A stretch of DNA of 64,000 nt from DASQHL01 sp963843685 (GTDB lineage Bacteria > Chloroflexota > Dehalococcoidia > DSTF01 > JACRBR01): assembly GCA_963843685.1 (NCBI GenBank), contig CAWJLO010000019.1, forward strand, positions 1 through 64,000, read 5' to 3'. Of this stretch, positions 1 through 7,837 are shown piece by piece; position 1 is the stretch's first letter; the number at the start of each line of letters is the position of its first letter. Below the pieces are notes generated by a model. That model ran no database searches. It saw only the letters and a list, made by a program, of their open reading frames with translations, and was not told where the DNA came from. The translations under genes were made by a program, and so were the position numbers.

Positions 1-12
1 GAACAAATGTAC
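1..12. promoter_or_regulatory. Putative LexA (SOS) box upstream of recA
   Basis: The sequence GAAC-AAAT-GTAC differs by one base from the Gram-positive-type LexA operator GAAC-N4-GTTC and abuts the -35 box of the recA promoter, where a repressor would block polymerase. A second one-mismatch copy, GCAC-GGGT-GTTC, lies at 55-66 just after the expected transcription start. Assignment is by similarity to a known operator only; the LexA of this organism is not in the window. Confidence 0.4.
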
Positions 13-41
13 TTGACACCAACCCCAACCGCCCGTAACAT
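13..41 (+). promoter_or_regulatory. recA promoter (-35/-10)
   Basis: TTGACA at 13-18 and TAACAT at 36-41 are separated by 17 bases, a near-consensus housekeeping-sigma promoter. Transcription should start around 48, giving a leader of about 38 bases before the recA start codon. Confidence 0.75.
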
Positions 42-85
42 AGCCCCCGTACTAGCACGGGTGTTCTAGAGGCAGGAGGCTGGAC

Positions 86-1225
86 ATGGCAGGACGCAAC
101 AAGGAGCACAGCGACTCGGTCCCCAATCCCCGCGCGTCGGAGATGAGCGAGGCCAAGAAGGACCAGGCCCTCCAGGACGCCCTCGCCGATATCGAGAAGC
201 GCTACGGCCGCGGCGCCATCATGAAGCTCGGCGACGCCCAGGACTTCAAGGTCGACGTCATCTCCACCGGCTCCCTCGCCCTCGATCTCGCCCTCGGCGT
301 CGGCGGACTCCCCCGCGGCCGCATCGCCGAGATCTACGGCCCGGAGGGCGCCGGCAAGTCCACCCTCGCCTACCACGTCGTCGCCCAGGCCCAGAAGGCC
401 GGCGGCATCGCCGCCTACATCGATGTCGAGCACGCCCTCGACAAGGACCACGCCGAATCCTGCGGCATCAACGTCAGCGACCTCCTCATCTCCCAGCCCG
501 ACACCGGCGAGCAGGCGCTCGAGATCTGCGACGCCCTCGTCCGCAGCAACGCCGTCGACGTCATCGTCGTCGATAGCGTCGCCGCCCTCGTCCCCCGCGC
601 GGAGATCGAAGGCGAAATGGGCGATTCCCTCCCCGGCCTCCAGGCGCGCCTCATGTCGCAGGCGCTCCGCAAGCTCACCTCCGTCATCTCCAAGTCGCGC
701 GCCAGCGTCATCTTCATCAACCAGCTGCGCGAGAAGATCGGCGTCGTCTTCGGCAACCCGGAGGTCACCCCCGGCGGCCGCGCCCTCAAGTTCTACTCCT
801 CCGTCCGCATCGAGCTGCGCCGCGCCGAGTCCCTCAAGCAGGGCACCGACATCATCGGCAACCGCGTCCGCGCCAAGATCGTCAAGAACAAGGTCGCCGC
901 GCCCTTCCGCACCGCCGAATTCGACATCCTCTTCAGCGGCAAGCACCGCGGCATCTCCCGTGAGGGCGACATCGTCGACCTCGGCGTCGACAACAACGTC
1001 CTCAAGAAGATGGGCGCCTTCTTCTCCTACGGCGAGCTCCGCCTCGGCCAGGGCCGCGAGGCCGCCAAGGAGTACCTGCGCCAGAACCCGGACGTCGCGC
1101 GCGAGATCGAAGACCTCATCGTCACCGCGACCACGCCCGTCGCCCGCGCCGAGCTCAGCAAGAACGGCCACACCCCCGCCCTCGCCGTCGCCGAACCCGG
1201 CCCCGAGGACGACGAAGAGCTCTAG
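86..1225 (+). CDS. recA: RecA recombinase
   Basis: RecA binds single-stranded DNA as an ATP-dependent filament, catalyses strand exchange and triggers LexA self-cleavage in the SOS response. The 379-residue protein has family length. Walker A is GPEGAGKST at about residue 85 (GPESSGKTT is more usual), Walker B VDVIVVDSV lies near 155, and the loop-2 region NQLREKIGVVFGNPEVTPGG is well conserved. The C-terminal tail is acidic (EPGPEDDEEL), as in most RecAs. The start is supported by AGGAGG seven bases upstream. The N-terminal extension of about 25 residues before the core is charged and poorly conserved in the family. A promoter with a LexA-like box lies upstream, and recX follows after a palindrome-rich spacer. 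Confidence 0.98.
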   Translation: MAGRNKEHSDSVPNPRASEMSEAKKDQALQDALADIEKRYGRGAIMKLGDAQDFKVDVISTGSLALDLALGVGGLPRGRIAEIYGPEGAGKSTLAYHVVAQAQKAGGIAAYIDVEHALDKDHAESCGINVSDLLISQPDTGEQALEICDALVRSNAVDVIVVDSVAALVPRAEIEGEMGDSLPGLQARLMSQALRKLTSVISKSRASVIFINQLREKIGVVFGNPEVTPGGRALKFYSSVRIELRRAESLKQGTDIIGNRVRAKIVKNKVAAPFRTAEFDILFSGKHRGISREGDIVDLGVDNNVLKKMGAFFSYGELRLGQGREAAKEYLRQNPDVAREIEDLIVTATTPVARAELSKNGHTPALAVAEPGPEDDEEL

Positions 1226-1226
1226 G

Positions 1227-1370
1227 GATGGAGCGCGGGGCTCTCACCCGCGAAACGCCGATGCTCGAACACCAACCCGCGCCCGGATCGATGGAGCGCA
1301 GGCGCCCCCGCCTGCGAATCGCGAAACACAAAGCGAGCCCGCGCGCGGATCGCGGGCGTCCTCGCCCGCG
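1227..1370. repeat. Cluster of three GC-rich palindromes between recA and recX
   Basis: Three hairpins occur in series. One has CGCGGG/CCCGCG arms at 1234-1252. The second has CGCAGGCG/CGCCTGCG arms around a CCCC loop at 1297-1316. The third has CGCGGGCG/CGCCCGCG arms around a TCCT loop at 1351-1370. The first two are preceded by the same GATGGAGCGC phrase, so they look like copies of a REP-type element. None is followed by a T tract. They may attenuate read-through or stabilise recA mRNA; no open reading frame here looks real. Confidence 0.6.
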
Positions 1371-1482
1371 CGTCACCCCGCTCATCCCCAGCTTGACAGA
1401 ACATCGACCACCAGCTTCACCCTGACCACACCGATAAGTGGGATCGCCACCTCGCGTAATCATGCATCCGCCGATCCCACCC

Positions 1483-1683
1483 CGCTCATCACCGCCATAG
1501 AGCGCAGCCCCACCCGTCGCGCCCGCCTCGACGTCTACGTCGACGGCGTCCGCACGTTCGACATCGCCCGCTCCACCCTCTCCGACCCACCGCCTCCGCC
1601 CCGGCCGCCCCATCACGCCGGAGGAGATCGCCGCCATCGTCGCCGACGAGCAGCGCCGCCTCGCGCTCGACGCCGCCGTCGCC
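1483..1683 (+). other. recX: N-terminal part of recX in a different frame
   Basis: Read in the frame of position 1485 this stretch encodes LITAIERSPTRRARLDVYVD and continues to about 1585, which matches the usual RecX start (ITAIE...VYLDG). The reading then passes into the downstream recX frame if one C of the CCC at 1586-1588 is removed, giving LRPGRPITPEEIAAIVADEQ and so on into the recX body. No ATG, GTG or TTG precedes this stretch in its own frame. The nearest candidate, ATG at 1462, would need a second frame correction. The true start therefore remains open. Confidence 0.65.
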
Positions 1684-2151
1684 ATGCTCGCCCGCCGCCC
1701 CTGCAGCGAGCGCGACGTCCGCCAGCGCCTCGCCCGCCGCCGGTTCGACCCCGCGCTCATCGACGACACGCTCCGCAAGCTCCACGACGCGAAGCTGCTG
1801 GACGACGCCGCCTACGCCCGCTCCTTCACCGAAGCCCGCGACCGCATCAGCCCCCGCGGCCGCCGCCTCCTCGTGCAGGAGCTGCGCGCCCACGGCGTGG
1901 CCGCCGCCATCGCAACCGACGCCGTCGCCGAAGTCTCGGACGCCGATGCCGCCTACCGCGTCGCCGAACGAAAGCTGCGCTCCCTCGCCGCCCTCGACTA
2001 CCAGGCGTTCCGCAACCGCCTCGGCTCGCTGCTCCAGCGCCGCGGCTTCGGATGGGAGATCTGCAAGACCACGGTCGATCGCTGCTGGCGCGAGTGCCGC
2101 GCCGCCGACGGTGACACGAAAAGCGATGATTTCGAGGTGCCTGTGGGGTAG
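1684..2151 (+). CDS. recX: RecX, regulator of RecA (frameshifted near its start)
   Basis: RecX binds RecA filaments and limits their extension or activity. The 155-residue open part contains the three-helix repeats typical of the family: RPCSERDVRQRLARRRF, then LLDDAAYARSFTEAR, then YRVAERKLRSL with a C-terminal LQRRGFGWEICKTTVD. The first 60 or so residues lie upstream in another frame (see the preceding entry), separated by one apparent extra C at 1586-1588. Position after recA is the standard arrangement. The internal ATG given here is only the first start in the open frame and is probably not the native one. The protein overlaps no real gene on the other strand. Confidence 0.85.
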   Translation: MLARRPCSERDVRQRLARRRFDPALIDDTLRKLHDAKLLDDAAYARSFTEARDRISPRGRRLLVQELRAHGVAAAIATDAVAEVSDADAAYRVAERKLRSLAALDYQAFRNRLGSLLQRRGFGWEICKTTVDRCWRECRAADGDTKSDDFEVPVG

Positions 2152-2160
2152 GCTGCCGGG

Positions 2161-3216
2161 GTGACTCTCCGCCCCGCACTCGTCGCCCTCTCGATCATCG
2201 CCGCCGCTTTCGCCGTCTCGTGCGGCGGCGGTGGCTCGTCCGGCGGCGGCGCCACCCCCGCCCCCGGCGATACGGCCGCCGCCACGTCCGCCCCATCGCA
2301 GTCCGGCGCCGGCCACCTCATCTACACCACCCAGGAGGGCCTCGACGAGTTCGACATCGCGTCGGCAGCGACGAAGCCGCTCCTGCGGCCGGACAACCCC
2401 GACACGTTCATCCTCGACCCCGCCGTCTCGCCGGACGACACGCAGATCGCCTATATCGCCCAGCCCCCGCCAACGACCACCGGGAACACCTACGACGCCG
2501 GGTCCGACCTGTGGGTCGCCAACCGCGACGGCAGCAACCCGCACGCCGTCTTCCTCCACGCTCAGCCGAACCAGCTTGTCCGCGTGCCCCAATGGGAAGA
2601 CGCCACGCACATCCTCGCCGTCGTCTCGGAACTCTCCACCGTCAACGGCATCACCAGCGTCACCTACGCCCTGGAGCGCATCGACCTCACGACGGGCGAG
2701 CGCACGCATGTACTCGACGACGTGCTGGCGTTCGGCCTGACGCCGGACCACAAGCACATCGCCTACGCAAAGCTCGGTGAGCAGACCGGCGAAACGCTCG
2801 TCGGCATCGATCTCACCGGCGGAACCCCCACCACGCTCGTGGATACGACGCAGGAGCTCGCGCCGTTCAACTCGCCCCGCTACTCGCCCGACGGCTCCAC
2901 CATCGCATTCTCCTCCGCCGACCAGACGGGCGCGCGGGCGAACTTCGAGTACGTGCTCTGGCGCGCCTCGGCGCCCATGCCGGCACCGTCGCTCGATGGC
3001 CTCCCAGAGGACATCTGGACGATGCCCGCCACCGGCGGCACGCCGCGACGCGTCGCGGACATCAAGGAGGACCTGCCGATGCTCACCTGGAACGGTGACG
3101 GCACGCACATCTACGTCATCGGCGCCAACGCCATCTACGACGTGAACCTCGCCAGCGGCGCCGTCGACCAGATCGGCCCCGGCTCCTTCCACGGCGAGAT
3201 CGTCTGGGCTCCGTAG
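2161..3216 (+). CDS. Lipoprotein with TolB/PD40-type beta-propeller
   Basis: The 351-residue product starts with a signal peptide (LVALSIIAAAFAVSCGGGG) whose lipobox AVSC predicts lipidation at Cys21 and anchoring outside the membrane. A Gly/Ser/Ala-rich linker follows, then repeated strand motifs of the TolB/PD40 propeller type, for example ILDPAVSPDDTQIAYIAQPP and SPRYSPDGSTIAFSS. Such proteins usually bind partners or ligands; no enzyme motif is visible. The GTG start has no Shine-Dalgarno. A TAGGCT -10-like box ends six bases before it, suggesting a leaderless transcript separate from recX. The precise role is unknown. Confidence 0.8.
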   Translation: MTLRPALVALSIIAAAFAVSCGGGGSSGGGATPAPGDTAAATSAPSQSGAGHLIYTTQEGLDEFDIASAATKPLLRPDNPDTFILDPAVSPDDTQIAYIAQPPPTTTGNTYDAGSDLWVANRDGSNPHAVFLHAQPNQLVRVPQWEDATHILAVVSELSTVNGITSVTYALERIDLTTGERTHVLDDVLAFGLTPDHKHIAYAKLGEQTGETLVGIDLTGGTPTTLVDTTQELAPFNSPRYSPDGSTIAFSSADQTGARANFEYVLWRASAPMPAPSLDGLPEDIWTMPATGGTPRRVADIKEDLPMLTWNGDGTHIYVIGANAIYDVNLASGAVDQIGPGSFHGEIVWAP

Positions 3217-3309
3217 CGCTCGTTTGAGGCTAAGCGCGAACCTGCGCCCGGGTAAGGATGGCGTGTCTGCGGCGGCCCGGCCCAGCGGCGACGCCCTCCT
3301 TCACATTCC

Positions 3310-3339
3310 TTGACCCCCGGATCAGGCCCTGCGTATGAT
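3310..3339 (+). promoter_or_regulatory. Promoter of RNase Y gene
   Basis: TTGACC at 3310-3315 and TATGAT at 3334-3339 are spaced by 18 bases. The expected start near 3346 gives a leader of about 70 bases that ends in the AAGGAG site of rny. Confidence 0.7.
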
Positions 3340-3416
3340 GGCCGCGAGGCTCGATCCTCACATACTGTCGAGCCAGCCAGAGAGGGAGACGCAAGAACCG
3401 GAAGGAGCAGCTACCA

Positions 3417-4949
3417 ATGTTCGCCATCCTCGGCGCCGTCATCGGCGTCATCGTAGGATTGGCGATCGGGGCACTTCTCGGCTACACCGCAAGGCGTAGC
3501 GCTACCAGGGACCAGGAAGCGGAAGCCGCCGAGGCGGCGGCCCGAATCCTGGGAGACGCACAGGCAAAGGAAAAGGAGATCCTCCTCGGTGCAAAAGAGG
3601 AGGCGATTCAGGTCCGAGCTCAGGCCGAACAGGAGGTCAAGACACGCCGGGACGAAGTCCTCAGGCTTGAGCAGCGTGTTGCTAACAGGGAAGAGAACCT
3701 CGATCGCAAGCTAGACGCGCTCGATCGCCGCGACACAGCCCTTGTCGAGCGGGAACGAGAGCAGGAAGCAGTCCGTGCGGAGATCGAAGAGCTCCGCAAA
3801 GCCAAGATCGCCGAAGTCGAGCGCGTCTCCGGCATGACCAGCCTGGAGGCGCGCGACCTGCTCCTCAAAGAGCTGGAGCAGGAGATCCGTGACGAGGCCA
3901 ACCGCATCGTCCGCACCCTTGAGGCCGAGGCCAAGGAGGAGGCGGAACGGCGATCGCGCGCCATCCTCGCCACCACGATGCAGCGCTTCATGGCCGACGT
4001 GGTCACCGAGACCACTGTGTCCGTCGTCCCCATCCCCAGCGACGACATGAAGGGCCGCATCATCGGCCGCGAGGGGCGCAATATCCGCGCCCTGGAGACG
4101 GCCACCGGCGTCGACCTCATCATCGACGACACGCCGGACGCCGTTACGCTCTCCGCGTTCGACCCTGTCCGGCGCGAGATCGCCCGGGTCGCCCTCACGA
4201 AGCTGGTGCTCGACGGCCGGATCCACCCCACCCGCATCGAAGAAGTGGTCGAAAAGTCCCGCCATGAAGTCGATGCCAGTATCAAGACCGCAGGCGAGCA
4301 GGCTGCCATCGAAGCCGGTTGTCCCGGCCTCCATCCGGAGATCCTCAAGACGCTGGGCCGCCTCAAGTACCGCACCTCGTACGGACAGAATCAGCTCAAG
4401 CACGCCGTCGAGTCCTCGTTCATCGCCGCCATGATCGGCGAGGAGATCGGCGCCGACGTCAACACCTGCCGCCGCGGCGCACTGCTCCACGACTTGGGCA
4501 AGGCCATCGACCACGAGATCGAAGGCACGCACGCCATGCTTGGCGGCGAACTGGCGCGTCGCTACAACGTCGCCCAGGCCGTCGTCCACTGCATCGAAGC
4601 GCACCACGAAGAGATCGAGGTCGAGACCACCGAGGCCGTCGTCGTCCAGATCGCCGACGCCATCAGCGGCAGCCGCCCCGGCGCCCGCCGCGAGACGCTG
4701 GAGCTGTACATCAAGCGGCTGGAGGCGCTGGAGTCGATCGCCAACAGCTTCAAGGGTGTGGAGAAGGCGTTCGCCATCCAGGCCGGCCGCGAGATTCGCA
4801 TCATCGTGAAGCCCGACGAGATCGACGATCTCGAATCGATGAGGCTCGCACGAGACGTCAGCCGCAAGATCGAGGAGTCGATGGAGTACCCCGGCCAGAT
4901 CAAGGTCACCGTCGTCCGCGAGACCCGCGCCAGCGAATACGCGCGGTAG
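3417..4949 (+). CDS. rny: Ribonuclease Y
   Basis: RNase Y is a membrane-anchored endoribonuclease that initiates mRNA decay. The 510-residue protein has the standard domain order. An N-terminal membrane helix (IGVIVGLAIGALLGYTA) comes first, then a long charged coiled coil to about residue 195. A KH domain with GRIIGREGRNIRALE begins near 211. An HD phosphohydrolase domain has HDLGKAIDHE near 357 and a second metal-ligand region around HHEEIEVETTEA. The ATG is preceded by GAAGGAG at good spacing. The next gene encodes a YmdB-type protein, the same pairing as ymdA-ymdB in Bacillus, where YmdB affects RNase Y. A hairpin follows the stop codon. Confidence 0.97.
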   Translation: MFAILGAVIGVIVGLAIGALLGYTARRSATRDQEAEAAEAAARILGDAQAKEKEILLGAKEEAIQVRAQAEQEVKTRRDEVLRLEQRVANREENLDRKLDALDRRDTALVEREREQEAVRAEIEELRKAKIAEVERVSGMTSLEARDLLLKELEQEIRDEANRIVRTLEAEAKEEAERRSRAILATTMQRFMADVVTETTVSVVPIPSDDMKGRIIGREGRNIRALETATGVDLIIDDTPDAVTLSAFDPVRREIARVALTKLVLDGRIHPTRIEEVVEKSRHEVDASIKTAGEQAAIEAGCPGLHPEILKTLGRLKYRTSYGQNQLKHAVESSFIAAMIGEEIGADVNTCRRGALLHDLGKAIDHEIEGTHAMLGGELARRYNVAQAVVHCIEAHHEEIEVETTEAVVVQIADAISGSRPGARRETLELYIKRLEALESIANSFKGVEKAFAIQAGREIRIIVKPDEIDDLESMRLARDVSRKIEESMEYPGQIKVTVVRETRASEYAR

Positions 4950-4973
4950 CACGGCCCCGAGCAAATCTGAACG

Positions 4974-5004
4974 GTAGCGCGCGCCATCCCGGCGCGCGTT
5001 ACCC
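4974..5004 (+). terminator. Hairpin after rny
   Basis: GGTAGCGCGCG pairs with CGCGCGTTACC (G-T pairs allowed) around a nine-base loop. Only a short pyrimidine run (CTTATCCC) follows, so it is a weak terminator or a processing/stability hairpin. A second GC hairpin (GCGCCCGC/GCGGGCGC) sits at about 5021-5038 immediately before the next gene. Confidence 0.45.
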
Positions 5005-5049
5005 TTATCCCAGCGCCCGCCGCGATCGCGGGCGCCGAGCGGAGCCGGC

Positions 5050-5838
5050 ATGCGCATTCTCGTCATCGGCGACATCGTGGGCAGACCGGGGCGACGTGTC
5101 GTCGCCGCGCTCGTGCCCGGTTTGCGGCGCGAACTCTCGATCGACGTCGTCGTCGCCAACGGTGAGAACGCCGCCGCCGGCCGCGGGCTCACGGTTAACA
5201 CGGCAAAGGAGATCTGTGCCGCTCGCGTCGATGTGATCACATCCGGCAACCACATCTGGGACAATCAGGACATCTTCCCCTATCTCGACACAGAGGCGCC
5301 CGTGCTGCGCCCCGCAAACTACCCCGAGGAGACGCCGGGCCGGGGGCTCGTGCGCTTCGGCGCGCTCACCGTGATCAACCTCATGGGGCGCACGTTCATG
5401 TACGACATCGACGACCCTTTCAAGACGGCCGACCGCCTGCTCGCCACCGTTGAGCCCGGGACGCCCGTCCTCGTCGATATGCACGCCGAAGCCACGAGCG
5501 AGAAGATCGCCTTGGGCTGGTACCTGGACGGCCGCGTCTCCGCCGTCGTCGGCACGCACACGCACGTGCCAACGGCCGACCAGCGCCTGCTCCCGAAGGG
5601 CACCGCCTTCGTCTGCGACGCCGGCATGTGCGGCCCGCGCGATTCGATCATCGGCGTCGAGCCGGAGCCCGTCATTCGCAAGTTCCTGACCGCCATGCCG
5701 GCCCGTTTCAACGTGGCCGAGAAGGCGCGCGTAGTTCAGTTCAACGCCGTCGCGATCGATATTGACGACGAGTCGGGCAGGGCGCGGTCGATCGAGCGCG
5801 TCGACAGGGAATGGGAGCAGCATGGCGAGCAAGGGTGA
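5050..5838 (+). CDS. YmdB-type metallophosphoesterase
   Basis: This 262-residue protein belongs to the TIGR00282/YmdB family of calcineurin-like phosphoesterases, whose Bacillus member hydrolyses 2',3'-cyclic nucleotides and influences RNase Y. Metal-binding motifs are all present: GDIVGRPGR at the N terminus, ANGENAAAG, TSGNHIWDN, DMHAEATSEK and GTHTHVPTAD. It is full length. The start follows a GGAGCC purine stretch. It lies about 100 bases after rny, and its last 17 bases overlap the next gene, so the three are likely co-expressed. The link to RNA turnover here is inferred from gene order and the Bacillus precedent. Confidence 0.93.
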   Translation: MRILVIGDIVGRPGRRVVAALVPGLRRELSIDVVVANGENAAAGRGLTVNTAKEICAARVDVITSGNHIWDNQDIFPYLDTEAPVLRPANYPEETPGRGLVRFGALTVINLMGRTFMYDIDDPFKTADRLLATVEPGTPVLVDMHAEATSEKIALGWYLDGRVSAVVGTHTHVPTADQRLLPKGTAFVCDAGMCGPRDSIIGVEPEPVIRKFLTAMPARFNVAEKARVVQFNAVAIDIDDESGRARSIERVDREWEQHGEQG

Positions 5839-6676
5839 CTTCCACACGCACAGTACAGCCTCCGACGGCCGCCTGACCCCGACCCAACTGGTCGACCTGG
5901 TGGCGAGCCAGGGCGTGAAGTACCACGCGCTCACGGACCACGACTCAACAGAAGGCATCGCCGAGGCGCGCGTCGCCGCCGCGAAGTACCCCGGCTACGT
6001 CCTCATCCCCGGTGTCGAGATGGGGACCGACATCGAAGGCGCCGAGGTGCACATGCTCGGCCTCTACCTCGACCCCGCGGACGCGGAGTTGCAGAAGATC
6101 CTCAGCGGACTGCGCGAGGGGCGCGTCGGTCGCGGCTACGGCATTGTCCAGAAGCTGCGCGGCATGGGCATCATGATCGAGTGGGAGCGCGTGCAGCAGA
6201 TCGCCGGAGACGCCTCCGTCGGGCGGCCCCACGTTGCGCAGGCGCTCGTTGAGGCGGGCTACGTCGACAAAGTCGCAGACGCCTTCGACCGCTGGATCGG
6301 CCGCAACGGCCCCGCGTACGTGGAACGCGACAAGATGACCCCCGCCGAGTCCGTCCGCTGCATCGTGGAGCGCGGCGGCCTCGCCTGCATCGCCCACCCC
6401 GCGGACCTCGACGGCCTGGACGCCATCCTCGCCGAGCTGAAGGACGCCGGCATGGAGGCGATGGAGGTCTTCTACAAGAGCTACCCGCCGCAGACGGTCG
6501 AACGCCTGCACAAGGCGGCGCAGAAGTACGGCCTCATTCCCCTCGGCGGCAGCGACTACCACGGCATCTTCGGCAACGACGAGCCGCTCCCGGGCGACAT
6601 CCCCCTGCCGGATTGGGCCATCGAGCGCCTGCTGGAGCGCGCGGCCACGCTCCCGAATCGGGCGCTGGTCTCGTAG
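5822..6676 (+). CDS. PHP-domain phosphoesterase
   Basis: The protein carries the four PHP metal motifs: DFHTHSTASDG at the start, LTDHDSTEG, a central IPGVEMGTDIEG, then CIAHPADLDG and GGSDYHG. This layout matches the RNase AM/YciV-like and 3',5'-nucleoside-bisphosphate phosphatase group, which degrade short RNA or pAp. I chose the ATG directly before ASKGDFHTHS because it has GGGAG upstream and places the first histidines at residue 8 as in the family. A longer reading would start inside ymdB with no conserved sequence. It overlaps ymdB by 17 bases, consistent with translational coupling and a shared RNA-metabolism role. Confidence 0.88.
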   Translation: MASKGDFHTHSTASDGRLTPTQLVDLVASQGVKYHALTDHDSTEGIAEARVAAAKYPGYVLIPGVEMGTDIEGAEVHMLGLYLDPADAELQKILSGLREGRVGRGYGIVQKLRGMGIMIEWERVQQIAGDASVGRPHVAQALVEAGYVDKVADAFDRWIGRNGPAYVERDKMTPAESVRCIVERGGLACIAHPADLDGLDAILAELKDAGMEAMEVFYKSYPPQTVERLHKAAQKYGLIPLGGSDYHGIFGNDEPLPGDIPLPDWAIERLLERAATLPNRALVS

Positions 6677-6774
6677 GAACCCCCGGCGGGCTCCCCTGTC
6701 CCGTACGTCGATCTCTCGTTAAGCTATCTATGGTGGCGCCATCCGCGGCGCCCCTTTCGTTGCCCGGAGCGTCG

Positions 6775-7269
6775 ATGCAATGCGCCACGCACCCGGATGT
6801 CGAGACCGAGCTCAGCTGTAGCCGCTGTGGCAAGGCCATCTGTCCCCGCTGCATGGTGTACACGCCGGTCGGCGCCCGCTGCCGCGAGTGCGCCAACGTC
6901 CGCCGCATCCCCACCTACAACGTCTCCACCGACCTGATGCTCCGCGGTGTCGGAGCTGCCGTCGGCGCGGGTGTCGCTGTCGGCGTCGCGTGGGCCTTCT
7001 TCAACGTCGTAACGTACTTCCTGTACGGTGCCGTCGCCGGCCTGGCGATCGGCTACGCCATCGGCGAGATCGTGTCGCTGAGCACCAACCGGCGCGCCGG
7101 CCCGCCGCTCCAGGCTATCGCCGTCGGAGGCGTCGCCCTCGCGTTCGCGGTTCGGCTCGGGCTGCTGCTCGTAATCGGGAGTTGGACGCTGCACGACGTC
7201 CGCACGGACGCGTTCGGACTGATCGCGACCGTGGTCGCCGCGTTCATGGCCGTGGGACGGCTCCGCTAA
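6775..7269 (+). CDS. B-box zinc-finger membrane protein
   Basis: The 164-residue protein begins with a B-box-like zinc finger: CATHPDVETELSCSRCGKAI, then CPRCMVYTPVGARCRECA. This domain often precedes rhomboid or other membrane domains in Chloroflexota and actinobacteria. Three or four hydrophobic helices follow (around GVGAAVGAGVAVGVAWAFF, FLYGAVAGLAIGYAIG, VALAFAVRLGLLLVIG and LIATVVAAFMAVG). No rhomboid catalytic Ser/His motif is visible, so protease activity is not supported. Start selection rests on GGAGC ten bases upstream and on the zinc finger beginning right at the start. An ATG 45 bases upstream is an alternative. It ends four bases inside the convergent neighbour. Confidence 0.75.
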   Translation: MQCATHPDVETELSCSRCGKAICPRCMVYTPVGARCRECANVRRIPTYNVSTDLMLRGVGAAVGAGVAVGVAWAFFNVVTYFLYGAVAGLAIGYAIGEIVSLSTNRRAGPPLQAIAVGGVALAFAVRLGLLLVIGSWTLHDVRTDAFGLIATVVAAFMAVGRLR

Positions 7270-7703
7270 CGCAAGACGAAGGTGAGGATGACGAGCGTGG
7301 CGACCACCATCACGGCGAGCACGGCGATCCGCCGGAACTCGTGGATGGCGTAGTCGGAGTCGCGGCGCTGGAGCGCTTCGATGTTCACTTCACGCCGCTT
7401 GCGGACACCCTGCTGCTGGATCGCCCGTACCGCCGTCGGTAGCTTGCCGGGCGCCGCGGGCCGATCCGCGGATGTCTGCGCCGGTGCGGCCGCTGCACTG
7501 AATGCGCTCGTCGGATCAGCCGGCATGCCCGGCTCGGCCGCTTCGACGGCGGCGTGCGCAGCTTCGGTGGCATCACCCTGCTCTTCTTCGACCGGCTCCG
7601 CTGCGGGCGGCGCGCCGGCCGGGCGCAAATAGCTGCGGTCGGTGCGCTTCTTCTTGGCCTGGATGCGGCCGTCGCGGACGGCTGGTCGGTTCTGCTTCGG
7701 CAA
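7266..7703 (-). CDS. Small single-pass membrane protein, unknown function
   Basis: I do not recognise this protein of about 145 residues. The N-terminal part is basic (PKQNRPAVRDGRIQAKKKR). The middle is low-complexity, Ala/Pro/Glu-rich and probably disordered. The C terminus holds one hydrophobic helix (IAVLAVMVVATLVILTFVL) ending at the last residue, so it is a tail-anchored or single-pass protein with its bulk on one side of the membrane. I chose the TTG because AGGAG lies five bases upstream. A GTG two codons earlier would sit directly on that site. The gene converges with the B-box protein gene and overlaps it by four bases. Confidence 0.6.
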   Translation of the reverse strand: MPKQNRPAVRDGRIQAKKKRTDRSYLRPAGAPPAAEPVEEEQGDATEAAHAAVEAAEPGMPADPTSAFSAAAAPAQTSADRPAAPGKLPTAVRAIQQQGVRKRREVNIEALQRRDSDYAIHEFRRIAVLAVMVVATLVILTFVLR

Positions 7704-7837
7704 TGCCACTCCTGACGTAACGATCTGCGGGCCGAAAATCGCTCCGCATTATAGCCACGGCCTATCACGCCCACAACGCAGCTTCGGCCTACATTCATCA
7801 ACGACGCCGCCTGACACGCCGTTGCAGCGGTTAGCGT

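Noticed and set aside
5762..5821. Upstream start for the PHP phosphoesterase
   Set aside because: The extra 20 residues lie wholly inside ymdB, are low-complexity Ser/Arg, and the ATG at 5822 has its own ribosome site.
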